A stretch of 64,000 nt of DNA from Tethya wilhelma (GCA_964030475.1 CAXIPT010000007.1:2153162-2217161), one strand, 5' to 3'; shown: positions 1-12,609, counted from the stretch's first letter. Notes: generated by a model not told the origin, from the letters alone. Translations and numbers: made by a program.

Positions 1-1917
1 TACGTTGTTTTAACTGGTGGATCGCCAGCGATCCGCAAAAAATTTACCCACAAAAATCCAGCATTGTATTGCAATTTACGGCAAAGCTGCTCACTCTAGA
101 AAATAAATCACAAAAATTAATGCAATCACCTTTCCACAAAAGTATTACTCCTTGAAAATTTCTAGCTTTACTGTAGATCTTCAATGTACTCTTTATTGTA
201 ATACTGTTACTATGACAATGTGTAGTATTATGTCATTTTTCTTGGATCTTGGTTCTTGCATGTTCACAGTATGATTGAGTTGTGATCAGTTAAATTATGG
301 TCTCTGTGTCATAATGTTTGGTCTAGTCACCTTTACCACTAATGGATTCTCATAATCTGATTAGCATGCATAATTTGTAGCTAGGTATATATCACCTGCC
401 AGAGGAGGTTCACGCGCACGTATAATGTATTGAACACATGGAGGACTTGAAGGACTTTAATTGCAAAAGGTCAAGCAAAGGTCAACCGTGTTGAACCTCC
501 TCTGATCACTTGCATGCTTCTAGAGATGTCTCTACAATTTGATTCATACAATTGTGTATATAGGTCAGTTACAACAGCTGTATGCTATGAATTCAGCCGA
601 TAAATAACTTTGGCTTTTTGTCACCTCACCAGCAGATATTGTGTGTACTTCTTTGGTTGACAAACTACAGTCATATAAGGTGTGCAATTACTCCTACACA
701 CTTTACACCTTCTGGTTCAAGGGTTTATAATCAAATTAAATGTGAATACAGTTGCCTAGCTTCCTAAACCACGCCAGACCTTCTGTTTTATGTAATAGGC
801 AGGGCTCAGAAAACAATAGTTGAATGGTAAGCAACACCAGTCATGTCCTTAGTAGTAGGCTCATTCCCAGACTCCCCACCGCTACCTTAGTAGTATATAT
901 ATAATATTGTTAGAGTAAACAAGTAACTCTGAATTTGTGATTTTTTTGACCAAAAGCTTTAGCCCACCACCTGTACAAGATGTTATACCTCCCTCTTTGT
1001 TTTATGAGAGCAAGTATATACCAACCCTAAGTTAGGAGCCATAACATACCCTGAGTCTACTGAATGGTTGCTAGGAAACGTACTATTAGTAGTACATACA
1101 TGCACTGGTGCAGTGGCCATTAATACAAGAAAGATATATACTCAGTACCACAAATAAACTCAGCCTATTATAACAAGGATCACTGCACATGTAAGCTGAA
1201 AGATTCCTCTAAATTATATTGCTATTATTATTTGACACAGACACACAAACATTATTTTTGATTTACAAATTCCAGCACTTATAATTGACAAGAAAGAGGC
1301 ACAAACAACAAACACTATTGTAAATGGAACAATTTCTGTTGTAAATTTCAATTTGGTTATATTTAGGAATTAATCTGTTTACAGTGATGTTTGGGTTGTT
1401 GTGAATTTCAATTTCGTTTGTGGTATACTTTAATTTAGTCAAAACTTCTTTTCATGTTACGTACTGAAATTGTATTTATAAGGAATTAATCTGTTTACAG
1501 TGATGTTTGTTTTATTTTGTGGCACTTTTAATGTCAAGTACTAAAAATGGCAATTGAGGAATTAATCTGTTTGCAGTGATGCTTGTGAATTTCAATTTAG
1601 TTTGTGGTACTTTAATTTAGTCAAAGCTTCTTTTCATGTTACGTACTGAAATTGTAATTACAAGGAATTAATCTGTTTACAGTGATGTTTGTTTTATTTT
1701 GTGGCACTTTTAATGTCAAGTACTAAAATGGCAATTGAGGAATTAATCTGTTTGCAGCGATGCTTGTGAATTTCAATTTAGTTTGTGGTACTTTAATTCA
1801 GTCAAAGCTTCTTTTCATGTTAAGTGCTGAAATTTGTACTGTAACAATTATTGTAATTTTGTTGATGTACAACACTGTGAACAGATTGATTCCTCAATTG
1901 TCATTTGCAGGGCTCAC
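1..1917. other. Non-coding stretch 3' of the calpain-like paralogue
   Basis: No convincing coding exon is visible on either strand. In particular, the calpain domain III and EF-hand exons expected downstream of position 1918 on the minus strand were not found. Bases 1-180 resemble the dispersed AT-rich repeat seen at 22071-22267 and 62568-62771, ending in the same aaaatttctagct motif. A tandem repeat fills 1366-1845. The rest is AT-rich sequence without recognisable features. Confidence 0.6.
1366..1845. repeat. Higher-order tandem repeat, about 185 bp period
   Basis: The phrase ggaattaatctgttt recurs at about 1366, 1481, 1557, 1662 and 1737. Two alternating subunits are visible. One of roughly 105-115 bp contains tttcaattt and cttcttttcatgtta. 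One of roughly 76 bp contains tgtggcacttttaatgtcaa. Together they form a composite unit present about two and a half times. It lies just beyond the last recognised exon of the calpain-like paralogue. Confidence 0.75.
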
Positions 1918-2411
1918 CTGTCACTCCAGTCTCCATTCCACTCCTTTTGGCCCCAGGGGTTTCGAATCCTCAACAAGTTAACCTCTTTCCCACGGACTTG
2001 AACAGTGGCTGCACTGGTCACAGAGTAGGGATGGCCTTTTATCAAACCAGTGTCAAGTTTGGCCTCCACTTCTGTCCTATCCCTAGCCCTGTAAAAGAGA
2101 ACTAGTTGAGTAACTGAAAGTGTCCAAATTAAGCATATGAGATGCATTGTACAAGTACAGGTAACCATCGTTTACACATTCAATTTGTGTACAACATAAT
2201 TATTATGATTATACAGTACGTATTGCTAAAGAACAACTAGGCCTTACGCGATAGAGCAGCTTATTAGTGATGCTCTACGAGAATTAATAAGAACTTTCTC
2301 GAAGAACGGTTCCCGAGAATTTTGGAGATCAATAGTCTCGACCACTCCTCCAGTGAAGTCCACCATGGCTTCAGATGTCTTGCCACCTGCTAGAGCCTCG
2401 TAGCTACCATA

Positions 2412-2457
<46 letters not shown>

Positions 2458-3616
2458 CCAAGCTTAAGAGAAAGAGAGCACAATTAATTCTTACTTGGCA
2501 TAGGCCTTCTCCAACAAGGCACTCCAAAATTCGTCGTCGTCACCAGAATGAATGAAAATGAGTTTTCCATTGTGTGTTGGAAGGCGGTCATCCACAACAA
2601 TGTCCACCCACTCACCAAAGTGCCAGAAACGGAAGAGAATGATCCCTGCAATGAAACTAGTATTCTGGTCATCAGGAATGACCTGTTCAAATACAGAAAG
2701 AAATAAAATTTAATGTGGTATGTGTACACATAATGTTGAGACAAGCTATATATATATATACATGAGGGAGATAATCTGATCCATTAATTGCACATAGTAT
2801 ACATAGCAATGACAATCTAATGGGATACTTTTATCTACCTTTTTCAGCAGCAGTGAGTCTTGTGTTAATGAGGCAATGGCTGTTACAAGCCAACTGTTTC
2901 CCAAAATCCCTTGAATCACATCAAGCCTGCTGGCTCCACCACTGTAGAGCTTAGGGTTTGACACCAGGTCCTGCATGTGTGTACGATACGTCACAATATA
3001 ATATGTCATGGGTGCGTGTTCAAGTGCTGATGAGAAGCAGCATTTGTGAGTTACTTTAGTTTGAGAACATCTTAGAATTACATCAGCATCATGCACTTAA
3101 CAGCTTTTTATTTCAGATATATAATGTAATTCAGTTGCAGTATTATATGACAGTCTGACTGGCTATAGACTATAGAACCAAGCCTATAGGCTATAGCCTG
3201 AAGTGTGTACAACGTGCACTTCATGTGAGTTTTTAGGAAGCTGTATTAATTTTATACATAATGAGCTTACCCCTGGTCTTTTCCAAACTGGCGTGAAGGG
3301 AAGTTTTTGGCTGTAAAACAGCGAAGAGTCGTCCGCGGGAAAGTAAGGGTCTTCAAACAGGGTATTGGTACGGAGGCATGTTCTTCTCAGCTTCTCGTAA
3401 TCTTGAGCTGGTAGATTGGCTCCAGGCTGCAGTCTGGATGAAGACTGAAAGGTATGTGTGTACGCTTGAGTTCGAGTAGTACTGTACAGCAAAATAACTG
3501 ACGGCAGTTTATACATTTAGGAAAAAAAAAAAAAAAACACACTGTGACAAAATTTGTCCAACTTGACTTACCTCGACCATGCGTGTCGACTTCGATCTAT
3601 GAGTCAAAGCAGACAT
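1918..3616 (-). CDS. Calpain-like paralogue, probably protease-dead and incomplete
   Basis: Calpains are cytosolic Ca2+-dependent cysteine proteases. Six exons are readable on the minus strand: 3572-3616 (start ATG at 3616), 3271-3444, 2839-2970, 2495-2682, 2248-2415 and 1918-2088. They match the neighbouring calpain at 4371-11062 exon for exon, with the same phases and near-equal lengths. The active-site block reads [10 protein letters not shown] where the active twin has [10 protein letters not shown], so the nucleophilic Cys is Ser. The His block (GHPYSVT) and the Asn block ([15 protein letters not shown]) are kept. The AG acceptor before the fifth exon is missing (cacacacg instead of cacacag). 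An in-frame AG 12 bases further in (exon start 2403), or in-frame skipping of the exon, could rescue splicing. No domain III or EF-hand exons are seen before the window ends. All exons stay open, so it may be a young pseudogene or an expressed inactive paralogue. Confidence 0.8.
2417..2457. repeat. (TG)n microsatellite at an intron-exon border
   Basis: This uninterrupted TG run, CA on the gene strand, lies directly at the 5' border of the fifth exon of the calpain-like paralogue. In the active twin the corresponding CA run ends in a normal CAG acceptor. Here the acceptor base pattern is lost, so repeat slippage or an assembly error may have removed it. Confidence 0.9.
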
Positions 3617-3743
3617 CTCGACACAAGCAAAATCTTCGAATGCTCCTCACCTAGATTTTTTTTTTTGCAAACTCAAAGCATAGCTCAAAGCTAGCTGTTC
3701 AAGTTTAATATTTATACTGACTACTGCTCGGCTTGTTTTTCAC

Positions 3744-3755
3744 TGCGCATGCGCA
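3744..3755. promoter_or_regulatory. NRF1-like palindrome upstream of the calpain-like paralogue
   Basis: The sequence tgcgcatgcgca is a perfect match to the palindromic site bound by NRF1 in animals. It lies about 130 bp upstream of the start codon at 3616. The twin calpain gene has the same motif (11266-11276) about 205 bp upstream of its start, so the promoter was probably duplicated with the gene. Binding is inferred from motif and position only. Confidence 0.5.
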
Positions 3756-4370
3756 TTAATTAAAGAGAAGCCGCGGCATGTCCTTCCTGCGGCGCGTCCA
3801 TGGCAGTTTTAAAGCTTCTGGTCTAAGCCAGTGGCCTCAGTAAGGGCTTTAGGAGACTCTTAGATTTCTGCTGGCAAATATATCAATGTAATTCGATTGG
3901 ACTGAATGTTCTACAGAGGTCGAGACTCCTGATACATAATAATACATAATATTACTATCATACTGCATGTATAGGACTCTATGCATGGATGGACCCTGCA
4001 CTATAATAGCCAGCCTATATATCGATACCATCCAATGCATGACAAAGTACATTATCATTATATGTAGACCACTAGAGAAAAATTGAAGGAGAGCTTTATT
4101 ATAGGGACAATGGGGAAAAAAAAAAAAAGGAAATGTACTTCTTAAATCATGATTGAAAAATTAATGTCCATAATAATAATTATTGCTATAATTATATTGT
4201 AGGATAAAAAGTTTTAAGGCAAGTTGTAAGATCTGAGAACAGTCAATACATAACTAAATATAACTAATGAAATCTAATCTGCTTCACTGACAATAATTTT
4301 CTAAAAGTTCTCTCTTTGTTTACACAGCAAAAGTAGAATTGGAATGAAATATGGGGGTTTTCGATCAACA

Positions 4371-6108
4371 TCAAGCATCCAGAGTGATTTGGAAAAACTG
4401 CAACAAGGATAGATTTACATGAATAAAGGTACATGCACAAAAATTATAACAATTGCAAGCACTTCAGTATCACATACCTCATCCTGGGAGAGCTGAATGC
4501 GGGAGCTCCCCTTACTCAACCTCTCATAGGTATCTGCAATCACACAAAACAATATAGTTTTGAATATTTCACATAAAATTAATAAATTATATCATTATTA
4601 TTATTATAGAACCAATAAAGAGAGTGATAAAATATTATGGGTACACTAGTGTGATGGAAATAAAACTGAACTCGATCCGGAATTAATGTATATACTAAGA
4701 ATAATTTGGCAGTAAACTTTACTAGTCTTGCTGAACTAAAGATGAAAATAGTTGCTATAATCATAGGTACGTGAGTCTCTATTATCTATGCTATAATAGT
4801 ATTATTATTATTATAATAATTATTATTGAAACAGAGATACAGTAGAGCGAGTAAATTTGGCTGGTTTACAATTTGGTGAATTCCCATTTTAGGCAATTAA
4901 ATTCCATACGCTGCAATGTTTACGAGCGTGTGTATAAAACTGTTTTTTGACTTTTCTATTTGGCGATTTGAAGAATAATTCACCAAATTTTACCCGCTAT
5001 AATTATGGTAACAAAAATTTTCTGTTACCGTTCATGATTTTCACACGAGATAGACATGAGGCAAAGTCGTCCAACTTCATGTACTTCCTTTTGGTGGCAA
5101 AACGATTGAATAGGATAGCAATGGACTTGGGAGTGAGGTTGTATCCTGGGAATAGCGTGTGAGCATGTGAGCGTGTGTGCACAACATAGTGTAAGTACAG
5201 GATAAAAGTACAATAAAATAGAACCAGGCCTCTCTCTGACAGTAGACCCTTTAGTCATTTGCAAAAAGGATTTTTTTTTGAGGGAGTAATTTTCACAGAT
5301 TTGGGAGTGATCCTGGAAAATAAAATTCATGAATTTTGCTGTGTAGTACTATCGCAATAGCGAGCAAGACAATCTGAAAACTGAATCAAATCCGCAAAAT
5401 TTGTTTCCCTTGAAAAAAATGCCTGATACAGTAGTATTCTCATGCATGCATCATAAATGGTCATTTGTTTGAACAAAGTTGAATTAAAATAGGTCTAATG
5501 TTTCACTTTGCTGATGAACAAAGGTTCGAATGCTTGACCACACCCACTATCTTTGATGTGCTGCATATTAAATAGCTGGCCGTTTATTGAAGGGTTAGAA
5601 TTATTCAACCTTTTGTAGGCAATTCTGAGATTATATGTTGAGTCTGAATAAATCTCTCAATGATTGAAACTGGAAATACACGTACCTTGATAGTGGTTAT
5701 TTGTGTAGTATTTGAGTTGTTCAAATATTCTACCAATGAACGAATATACGGAATGTTCAAATGTTCACTCCAGCACTGTTTTTTTTTTGCAATAACCATT
5801 AAATTTTAGTGATACAATAAACTATGAGGAGGTATGGTGGACAACGTACCAAGACTTTTGATGGCACTAGCAACTTCTGCTCTCTCCAGAGTTCCAGATC
5901 GATCTTTGTCAAAGTTGAAGTACATTTTCTGTATAATCGCACAAAATCAAAATCAATTAGCATAACTCACATAATTTTGAAAGTACAGAAATTTAAAAAA
6001 AATTATATCTTACCTTCCATGAACCAATGGTCTTGAGAAGCTTGATAAATTCACTGAGATTGAGGCTACCACTTTTATCATCCTGTGGAGATGAGTGTGT
6101 GTGTGTGT

Positions 6109-6145
<37 letters not shown>

Positions 6146-6169
6146 NNNNNNNNNNNNNNNNNNNNNNNN

Positions 6170-6241
<72 letters not shown>

Positions 6242-9200
6242 CACAGTGCAGAGTTAGAATGTACAGATGCACATGCATTTTACTACTCATCTATAGTACA
6301 GCTAAAAGTAGCATAGACTACCTGGCAGCTGGCGTCGTTGACAATTTCTCGGTAAAGATCCTCAAGAGAAAGTCTCCCTCTTCATCAGGTTTAAAGGCAC
6401 AAGGCAGGATGATATAACGACCAGGGTCCAAGTCGAACCGCGCCTGCACCTCCCTGGCATTGGTGAATGAACCAGACGTTCCAGTGCTGTAGTTGTAGTC
6501 CACATACTGCTTAGTCAGCACATCACCCTCAGGTGGGGCCTGAATAAATAAAAAAAAAAAGAATTTATCAGGATGTAAAGATTTTATCAAAGTATCCAAC
6601 ATACATAATTATTATGAGTATAGCTCTGTTAGCCCATTATTGTAAAAAAAAAATCTAAAATTTTTGTTGTCATAACCAAAAAAAGACCAAGCAATAAAAA
6701 TTTCCCACAGAAAATGATGAACAAGTTAATGCACACCTTGTAGACGGAGAATCCAATGCAGAGATCCTGAACTCCCATCTTTTTCTGCTTGCGACGATGT
6801 TTCTGCATGAGTGCCACAAGGCAGGAGCACTTCCCATCGCCATCATCATCCTCCTTGAGGTCCACTATGTACTGGGAGTTCTTGACAAACGTGGGATAGT
6901 TACGACAACCTCCTGCCGTACCAGTGCTGGACAACCAGCTTCCAGACTTGACAATAGAATTCCAGTTTTTAACTACAGTAAGATGCAAATGAGTGGCAGG
7001 GTTAGTGAATTGGCAGATGAATAAGATGAGGAAAAGGATACAGAATAAATGCAGGGGTTTTTGAATTTATCATTAGTGTAGAGAGAGGGAGGAAGGAAGC
7101 TTTCTCTCCCCCTCAAACTATAGCTCTCTTTTTGAGTTTCTACCTGGAGAATTATATAGGTAGGACTTTACAACCCTTCGCTCTACAGCACCACAATTCT
7201 ATACAAACTGTGAAGGACGGCTATTTTCTACTGTCGTAATATAGACAGTAATCAATGCCCAATCAACGTACCCTTGTCATCCTCATAGAGTTGATCGACG
7301 GACACACTGCAGATTTCAAAGTCGGTAAAGTGTTTCTGAAAGTCGGAGAAGCTCATCCAGAATTCACCATCTTCTTTGTTCTCAGCTTCAAGCTCCTTAC
7401 GCTTGGAGGCAGAGATGGTCTTCCAGGTTGGAGAGCTGTGTAAAATAAGGTACGATCAGTGAATTGAGTATACATGTACAGTGTTTCCCCCAGGACAAAA
7501 ATAAGGGGGGGAGGTGGGGGAGTGGGGGAGTTGCTTAAAATTCTCTGAAAATTAGTAGTCTAATATGTACTTGTATGGGGAGGGGGTAGTTGAAAGGAGT
7601 GGGGAGCACCTCCCTACCCCTCTTTGGGGGAAACACTGATGTAGTTCAAACAATAGGATATGTTAAAACACTAGATGTTAAATTGCTGTTCCTGCTGGAA
7701 TTAAACAGCAATCCAGTGTTCAATGCAGTCTTTTATAAGTAATTTGAGTCGATCCGTGCAGATGTTAAACCACTAATTCACCTCCTTTGGTTAAGAAATT
7801 CTCACTAACAAGGTGTCATATGTACTACAAGGATCCACTCCTACACACTTTATACAATGTCACATTGCTGATCAAAGGCCGAATGTTAAGATTTTTTTGT
7901 TGTGTATTTGCTATAGCAAAGAGCAATGTCAAAAACAGCTAGTCAGTTTATAGGCTACGTATTTGTCAAAGGTACATGTCAGTTACATTACTTGGCAGTT
8001 TAAGTACCATAATTATAGCTTCAAATTTTTTATAATGTTTTCGTGAATTTCATGATTGGACCGTATAATTATCATGAAACTTTTCTTGACAAAATTAATT
8101 TTAGAAACCGTATAATTAATGGCAATATAATTTGAGAGATCGTGATTCACAAAATTAGTTCTAACCAGCCAAAGACAGACTTTTCACGACCACGAAATTT
8201 TGCAGCTATACAATACACTGCTACAATTGAAAAGCCACTTAAATTCCTGCAAGCACGCATTCTGTAGAGTCGTGCCAGTCTGGTTAAAACAAAACATTCA
8301 ATTTGATAGTGCATGTTTCCACATACACAGATCCTGACAGATCGAGATCATGCATATAAATCACAAGAATTAAATTGCGATTCACCTACAAGATGTTCTA
8401 CTTTTCTCCTTGTAGCAAAACAGAGTATCAATCTTAAGGTGCTGTATAAACTACAGCAACTCCTACAAGTTTTACATACTTTGGTTCGATACTGCTGGTT
8501 GCTATAGGCAATATTCTATTACATAGTCACTCGAGTGATGTGTGTTTGCAATGAAAACATGAGGCTCACTTGTCACTCCAGTCTCCATTCCACTCCTTTT
8601 GCCCCCAGGGGTTTCGAACCCTCAACAATCGAATTTGTTTCCCACGGACGTCAACAGTTGTAGCTCCAGTCACAGAGTAGGCGTGGCCCTGCACCAAACC
8701 AGAGTCAAGCTTGGCCTCCATGTCTTTCCTAGTCTTAGCCCTGTAGTGCATGTTGGTGTTGGGATTGTCAAGTACGTATCATGCACATGTTAATGTACAA
8801 AAATTTATCAACTGATACTGTAGCATACTTATAAGGCTCCTTCATCACGAATATTTTTTCAAAAAAAAAAAAAAGAAAAACACTTGAAGAAGGGGAATTT
8901 GAAGCTTGGAAATGAGGCTAGCTATTTACTCCTACACAAAGGAACTAAACAACTGAGTAACCAAAAATGCCTGCAAGCATGACATGTACATAATAATTAT
9001 TCATTCACTGCGCGTACACGCACAACTGATATTAATATAATCCGTCATATGTAGCTAGTTGATAATCCTTACGCGATAGAGCAGCTCATAAGTGATGCTC
9101 TCTTGGCATTAGTTTGAACTTTTTTGAAGAGTTCATCAGCTTGAGCATCTTTCAGGCTATAACTCTCTACCACTCCTCCAGTGAAGTCCACCATGGCTTC

Positions 9201-9997
9201 AGATGTCTTGCCACCTTTCAGAGCCTCATAGCCACCATACAGCCTGTGTGTGCATGTGTGTGTGTGTGTGTGTGTGTGNTTCACTTTGCTTGCTTATACT
9301 GACTACAGGGTGTCATAATTTTATTTTGATGGCATCACCCAGTTCTTGTCCCTTTCAGGGTGAGACATCAATATTACACACAGAACAGTCAAGTCAAATG
9401 TGTGTGTGCATACATGGGAGCAATTCTTACTTGGCATAGGCCTTCTCCAACAAGGCACTCCAGAATTCATTGTCATCCTCAGAATGGATGAAAATGAGTC
9501 TTCCATTATGTGTTGGAAGGCGGTCATCCACCACAATGTCCACCCACTCACCAAAGTGCCAGAAACGGAAGAGAAAGATCCCAGCATAGGGCTTCTCAAA
9601 ACCACCCTGATCAGGAATGACCTGTTTGACATATGTACAGAAATACATTAATACATACAGCGGGTGGCTAAGGGAGAACCCCAGCCTTTATTGCATTGTT
9701 TATCAAACAAACATTAAAGGCATAAACAAAACACAGAATTGATTATTTACATCTTGCCTTTACTATTGTTCAATCCTTTGAAAATAATCATTGTGCAATG
9801 TTAGGGTACAATATCATTATACCTTGTTCAAGAGTATTTTGTCTTGTGTTATGGAGGCAATGGCTGCCACAAGCCAACAGTCTCCCAACATTCCTTGAGA
9901 GACATCAAACCTGCTGGCTCCACCACTGTAGAGCTTTGGCTCTCGCACTAGTTCCTGGATGTATGTGACATGTTGTGATGTGTCACAGAGTTGGTGG

Positions 9998-10042
<45 letters not shown>

Positions 10043-11062
10043 TGTTTGCCATTGCCTAAGCAACCAAAGTATTTATAGATATTATGTAGCTACTAACAAT
10101 TGTTCCAAGTGGTACTTGGAGAGAGTTCATTTCCCAAACAATCTACCCTTCCATACAAAATTAAGCCATCCAATGAAGGGCCAACTGCCAAGCACATGAA
10201 ATCATTAGTATGCAGTGTACACATTCCAGCCACAACTAAATCCAAAATAGGTCATATCTCCAGGCATACATAACTCAATCCAGCCAGTAAGCAATGGTAG
10301 CCCTTACTATTATACAAACCCACGCACCCACATTAAACTATATACTGCAGTGTTGGTTGCTAGGGAGCAACAAATTTGCAAACAAGGAATGCTGAACATA
10401 CTTTAGAAATGAGTGGAGGTCAGTCATCACAATGTAGCTACTATGGTTACCAGTGAACTGTGATGATATTTTGTGATCTTTGCATTGGCCAGGGTTAGTT
10501 TACAAACTACCAGTGGGTGTTTATTACAAATTCAATGACAAATGACGCTATCTCTATGATATCTCTGTGATATTCACGAAGATCAATACTGGACAAGCCA
10601 ATACTCAGCAAGCAATAACTATAGAATTTCTGGCAACCAATAACACAGTCTAGTGTGTCCATGTATTAAAATGCATACAGATCTACACTCTGTTCTGTGC
10701 AAGACAATTTTGTGTCTCTGTGTGTTGTTACTTACCCCTGGTCTTTTCCATTCTGGTGAGAAGGGAAGTTTTTGGCTGAAAAACAGCGACGAGCTGTCCG
10801 CGGGAAAGTAGGGGTCTTCAAACAGGGTATTGTTAGAGATGTGCTTTCTTCTCAGCTTCTCGTAGTCTTGAGCAGGCACTCTGGTTCCCAGCTGGCTCGA
10901 TGGAGACTGACACGCATGTGTGCGTTTTGTGTGAGTTCGAGTGCAACAAGATATAAATGCATGAACTATCATGAGTAGCAACACAGAAGCAACTGAGGTC
11001 TAGAGACTCACCTGTACATTATCCTTTCCAGGCACGTTGACCGTCAACTTCAGTGAAGACAT
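4371..11062 (-). CDS. Calpain, classical domain order with EF-hands
   Basis: This is an intracellular Ca2+-dependent cysteine protease. Minus-strand exons are 11012-11062 (start [14 protein letters not shown]), 10736-10906, 9823-9954, 9431-9621, 9073-9243, 8570-8740, 7272-7435, 6737-6972, 6322-6539, 6014-6082, 5850-5928, 5029-5145, 4478-4533 and 4371-4397 (stop TGA). All have GT..AG ends. The catalytic Cys lies in [15 protein letters not shown], the His in [12 protein letters not shown], and the Asn in [13 protein letters not shown]. Domain III follows ([12 protein letters not shown], then [12 protein letters not shown]). C-terminal penta-EF-hand exons include [12 protein letters not shown] and [13 protein letters not shown], and the protein ends FFQITLDA. 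Exon 6322-6539 ends in phase 2 while exon 6014-6082 begins in phase 0. One exon carrying the first EF-hand must therefore be missing, most likely in the n gap at 6146-6169. A shorter inactive-looking tandem copy lies downstream. Confidence 0.93.
6085..6236. repeat. (TG)n / 24-n gap / (GA)n in a calpain intron
   Basis: A TG run reaches the gap at 6146-6169, and a GA run follows it to 6236. The gap sits between two calpain exons whose phases do not match, so it probably hides the exon for the first EF-hand and its linker. The ORFs across this region are pure dinucleotide-repeat translations. Confidence 0.9.
7441..8569. other. Calpain intron, no features beyond dispersed repeats
   Basis: This is the intron between the last catalytic-domain exon and the first domain III exon of the calpain. 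It holds a G-rich stretch (7500-7640) and AT-rich sequence at 8030-8215. The latter resembles the family of short repeats with inverted aattt and cgaaattt ends found elsewhere in the window. No gene is seen on the other strand. Confidence 0.5.
9985..10040. repeat. (TG)n microsatellite in a calpain intron
   Basis: A TG dinucleotide run lies in the second intron of the active calpain gene. Its apparent ORF is repeat translation only. Confidence 0.9.
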
Positions 11063-11265
11063 CTTGTCATAAGCTTTTGATCGTAGTGTCAAGTGAGGCA
11101 AACCCAAAAGTTATTTACATTGAAAAATTTGCGGTCATTCAGGAACGCAATAATGCCATCACACCCTAGGCGATAAAAGCTGGTAAATGTCGACACGCGA
11201 CAAGCTGCAAGATCAAGATCAAGAAGGCGCAGCGCCAGGCCAGGCCAATGAATACTGAAGCTTAC

Positions 11266-11276
11266 TGCGCATGCGT
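11266..11276. promoter_or_regulatory. NRF1-like site upstream of the active calpain
   Basis: The sequence tgcgcatgcgt, a one-base variant of the NRF1 palindrome, lies about 205 bp upstream of the calpain start codon at 11062. It corresponds to the site at 3744-3755 in front of the tandem paralogue. Function is inferred. Confidence 0.4.
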
Positions 11277-11287
11277 CAACATGCAAC

Positions 11288-12577
11288 CATAGATATTATA
11301 GACTACGTGACCGGGATTGGAAACGCTACGCGAAATTCAGTATCATTCAATACAAAGTGGGCGGGCACTCCGAGTTGTAGATTTGAGATCTGATAGTAGC
11401 AGCTGCCATGAAAGCGCAAGAAAAAATTTACGCCAAGCCAGCTCAAGACTGAAGAAGTGGACAAATTGTACCAAGTAAGTTGCATTTACAGGGCAAAATA
11501 GTAGTCGTCGTTCTGTTTAGTAGTTGCCCTTGTCATATGAGTGTGTATTAATTGGAAAAATTGTGAAATCATCTGTTGTTTGGACAAAATATTTGTAGAA
11601 CAGAAGTATATTACCTTTTAAGAGTAGCTTTCTGTACCTCTATCTTCCTTACATTTTATCCCCGGCCTCTCTAACCCTAATAGCTGAATTCAGTGGGCCA
11701 TTAGGCTTGTGATGGTACTAAACATGACTCTACCTTGAGTTTATCAGAGTCTGTGAGAGGGTTAAAAACTTTTACTGATGGCTACCTGTGTAGGTAAACT
11801 TTCTGTACCTGTAGCCTTAGAGAAAGATGCTTCCAGCACCAATAGTACTGTATTTTCAATTGTGGATATCCTTTTATATGAACTAGACTTATTTTTATGC
11901 TAATAGTTTGTGTTGTTCTCCAGATATGCCAAGAAAACTCAGGCTCTTTCACAGAACGAAACATTACACTTTCTTGAGATAATCACCCAGTCCACTTCAC
12001 CATTATTAGTCTCTATACTCTGGAGAGCCTCTTCTTTCACCTCTGACGGGAACCAAAAGCGGCCAACATCATTATCAGTGTCGTATGGTTTTGCCATGCA
12101 TTGCTATAGTACAGAATGTCCTACATGCGTACTGCCCCCCAGATTTCTGACTCTTGCTACTTATTAAAGACTTTGAATTTGCTGGTATAGCAGTAAATGT
12201 CAACTCTGTGTAAGTAACTATAATTGTGTGACTGTCATTGTACACAATTCATCCTTGGCAATGTACTATTCTTGATTTTTACTGCAGTGTTTGGAAAAGA
12301 AAATTTATCAAGAAGTCAGTGAACTCAGTAAAAAATTTTACTTTGTATTGTTTAAAAATGCAAGACATAATATATTATAATAACATAACAGTAGTGTTGA
12401 TAGTATCAACCTGAACCATAGCTGCTCAGCTCGCTGAGAAAGAGAATGAATACATCAAAGCATGGAAAGTACCTGTGCTGCTCAAGTTAACGCGCGCGCG
12501 CGTATATTACAACTCGGAGTGTCTGTATTAGCATATGGGCGTTTCCAATCCCGGTCACGTAGTCTATAATATCTATG
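11288..12577. mobile_element. Pair of 39-bp perfect inverted repeats about 1.29 kb apart
   Basis: Bases 11288-11326 are the exact reverse complement of 12539-12577; the core is gactacgtgaccgggattgg. Similarity continues imperfectly outward (tgcaaccatagat versus tgcatcatagat). The 1.2 kb between them has no recognisable coding sequence on either strand. This could be a non-autonomous terminal-inverted-repeat element, or two copies of a short repeat in opposite orientation. No clear target-site duplication was identified. Confidence 0.5.
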
Positions 12578-12609
12578 ATGCAACGAACCTGAAGCTCCCG
12601 ACAACACTC

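Noticed and set aside
9979..10199. Possible gene over the TG run in the calpain intron
   Set aside because: It is repeat translation on the strand opposite to the calpain.
11408..11475. Short ATG-led exon-like sequence ending at gtaagt
   Set aside because: The frame closes after 14 codons before the donor, so at most it is an untranslated exon; nothing supports transcription.
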